Shown here: positions 62,638-64,000 of the stretch, piece after piece | Layout of the letters: each line of letters opens with the position of its first letter | How positions within the stretch are numbered: the stretch's first letter is position 1 | Assembly: GCA_018806915.1 (NCBI GenBank) | Contig: JAGKQI010000098.1 | Span: 1,984,001-2,048,000, forward strand | Direction: 5' to 3' | Length of the DNA: 64,000 bases | Source: Phytophthora colocasiae | Taxonomy: Eukaryota > Oomycota > Peronosporomycetes > Peronosporales > Peronosporaceae | Translations under genes and position numbers: made by a program | Notes under the pieces: generated by a model | The model's database searches: none | What the model was told of the DNA's origin: nothing | What the model saw: the letters and a program-made list of their open reading frames with translations, nothing else

Positions 62638-64000
62638 TCACTTTAGTTCCGAGTCATCTTTGGTCTCCCAGCGCTCGTTAATGCTTTCCTCCAGTGCCAT
62701 GTCATCACGTGAGAACCGCGGAGGCCTGGCTAATGGAGAAGTCTTCGGCATATTTGCGGTACTTGTACCACCACCATCCCGCACAACGTCCGCGAAGCTC
62801 AAGGACAAGCTCATGGAGCGCTCGCTGTTCTTCCGACTAAGACCTCTTGCAGAATTTTGGATATGGATCTGTTTCAGAGATGACTGCCGCTGTGGGTGTC
62901 TTCCGCTTTCCCGCTGAAATATCTGTGTCTGCACGTAGGATTGGTGGTCACTGCTTTGTGGAACTAGTCGCGGACTACCGATACGCCGTTTACGTGACCG
63001 ATCATGGTGGCTGGTTGCTGAGGTTGTAGAGCGTGTCGTCAACCTCTCACTCTCGCTCTCGCTGTGTCGTCGAGAGCCCGATTCGTTGCGATACGCATTC
63101 ACATTGCGCGGCTGCGGAACTCCAACATTGTGGTAAGGCTGTTGTGGTGGATGGTGGTGTTGCTGCTGCTGCTGGTACGCTTGCTGCTGGTTGTAAGGGT
63201 GGAATGCGTACTGGTGCTCGATAGCACCAATATACGATGCGACTCCGACCGTCGCAGAAGTTGCCGCGTCAGATTTCCCATTCACAGGCGCTCCTGGACC
63301 TAAAATGGATCGGAGAATGTTGTCTGGATGAAGACCAACACCCGCAACTAAACCCATTCGGTTATCACCGAATACTGCAGGATCTCGTGACGCAGCAAGT
63401 AACGCAAGGTGAGCCGCAGAGAATGCGCGCCGGATCTGCATGATACGGAAGCAGTTCCTCCCCACGTTGTTGCTTGGGCATAGAGGATCTTCAATAAACA
63501 CTGGATCAAACTTATGGGGATCGTAAGTTTGCTGTTGTAGCTGCTGGTAGTCGAGCAGTCCTGTCGCGGCATTCATTCCTTCAAGTACCCGAGAAGCCGG
63601 CAAGTCCAACGACGACCGATAGCCGTACCGTCGTGAACCCTGAGCAGAAGCTGCCTCGGAATTTGGGGAAAGCTGCATGTGAGGCTGAGGGGGGACTTGC
63701 CAATGCTGAGCGTAGCCGTATTGACTTGTGCGGTCGTCTACTGCGGCATCATCGGCTGCATATTGCTGATATTGGTGTGGCATTTGATGTGGATCCATAC
63801 CAGAGGACCCAGGGACAGCTCCAGCCATGAAGGTACTCTCGCGATTTAAAAAGCAACGAGATGCGACACTGATACCCGTTGTACGTGGGTCAAAACGATT
63901 GCCATAAAAATCCAAAAAGCCCATGAGCATCAAGCCAAAGTCAGCAACACCAGCCTGTACAGAGGACAAGCTATGCTGGACAGCCCTCGAAGCATTGGCG
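62638..64000 (-). CDS. TRF4/5-type non-canonical poly(A) polymerase, 3' part
   Basis: The frame is open to the window edge (reading ANASRAVQHSLSSVQAGVAD at the edge), so the 5' part, including the nucleotidyltransferase catalytic domain, lies outside. What is present starts with the end of the central domain, LGLMLMGFLDFYGNRFD-like sequence and IEDPLCPSNNVGRNCFRIMQ (the PAP-associated signature of TRF4/PAPD5 enzymes), followed by a long Gln/His/Ser-rich tail with basic RSRKRRIGSPR and RGLSRKNSERSM patches. These enzymes oligoadenylate RNAs for exosome decay. It is convergent with the Dam1-like gene, 19 bp apart. Confidence 0.82.
   Translation of the reverse strand, partial: ANASRAVQHSLSSVQAGVADFGLMLMGFLDFYGNRFDPRTTGISVASRCFLNRESTFMAGAVPGSSGMDPHQMPHQYQQYAADDAAVDDRTSQYGYAQHWQVPPQPHMQLSPNSEAASAQGSRRYGYRSSLDLPASRVLEGMNAATGLLDYQQLQQQTYDPHKFDPVFIEDPLCPSNNVGRNCFRIMQIRRAFSAAHLALLAASRDPAVFGDNRMGLVAGVGLHPDNILRSILGPGAPVNGKSDAATSATVGVASYIGAIEHQYAFHPYNQQQAYQQQQQHHHPPQQPYHNVGVPQPRNVNAYRNESGSRRHSESESERLTTRSTTSATSHHDRSRKRRIGSPRLVPQSSDHQSYVQTQIFQRESGRHPQRQSSLKQIHIQNSARGLSRKNSERSMSLSLSFADVVRDGGGTSTANMPKTSPLARPPRFSRDDMALEESINERWETKDDSELK

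Overview
The window looks like nuclear DNA of an oomycete, most likely Phytophthora or a close relative. Reasons: genes carry short GT-AG introns (mostly 58-70 nt); there is a CryptonO-type tyrosine recombinase element; Ty3/gypsy elements with oomycete-like features are present; an oomycete-type Inr/FPR core promoter (CATTCCGCATTT) precedes the FAB1 gene; and a flagellar radial-spoke-like gene sits beside DASH/Dam1 and FAB1 homologues. No bacterial operon signals, rRNA or CRISPR were seen.

Bases 1-42,480 are a dense, nested transposon landscape. (i) 1-11,460: a decayed minus-strand Ty3/gypsy element (gag, protease, RT, two RNase H domains, integrase, chromodomain) whose coding and terminal regions are saturated with GGATCC and which carries 21-bp GGATCC satellites at both ends. 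(ii) 11,470-13,300: a broken piggyBac-like transposase. (iii) 13,660-14,276: a MITE-like inverted-repeat element. (iv) 14,654-16,570: a broken Tc1/mariner-like transposase convergent with an unrecognised spliced gene. (v) 17,848-23,459: a complete piggyBac-like transposon with TTAA target duplication, an open 1025-aa spliced transposase and, on the opposite strand, a Myb/SANT plus DOT1-like histone methyltransferase. (vi) 24,020-26,060: a diverged relative of element (i). (vii) 27,038-28,503: a broken CENP-B/pogo-type DDE transposase. (viii) 29,230-39,371: a CryptonO recombinase gene split by a young Ty3/gypsy insertion (30,126-38,226; near-identical LTRs; GACCG target duplication). That element is packed with short hairpins and has an antisense, apparently spliced gene. 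(ix) 39,485-40,918: a Tc1/IS630-like element with perfect 69-bp terminal inverted repeats.

Bases 42,484-64,000 are a compact host gene island: a coiled-coil protein (+), SLY1 vesicle-fusion protein (-), an ankyrin-PDZ protein (-), an unrecognised helical protein (+), FAB1/PIKfyve lipid kinase (+), an EF-hand/leucine-rich-repeat protein (+), a Dpy-30/radial-spoke-like protein (-), a Dam1-like kinetochore protein with a C-terminal winged-helix-like region (+), and the 3' part of a TRF4/5-type poly(A) polymerase (-) that runs off the window. The host genes do not form one pathway.

The strongest candidates for something new are the piggyBac element carrying a chromatin methyltransferase, the hairpin-saturated gypsy element with its antisense gene, and the GGATCC-saturated gypsy element. 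All spliced models were read by eye and none is supported by transcripts.
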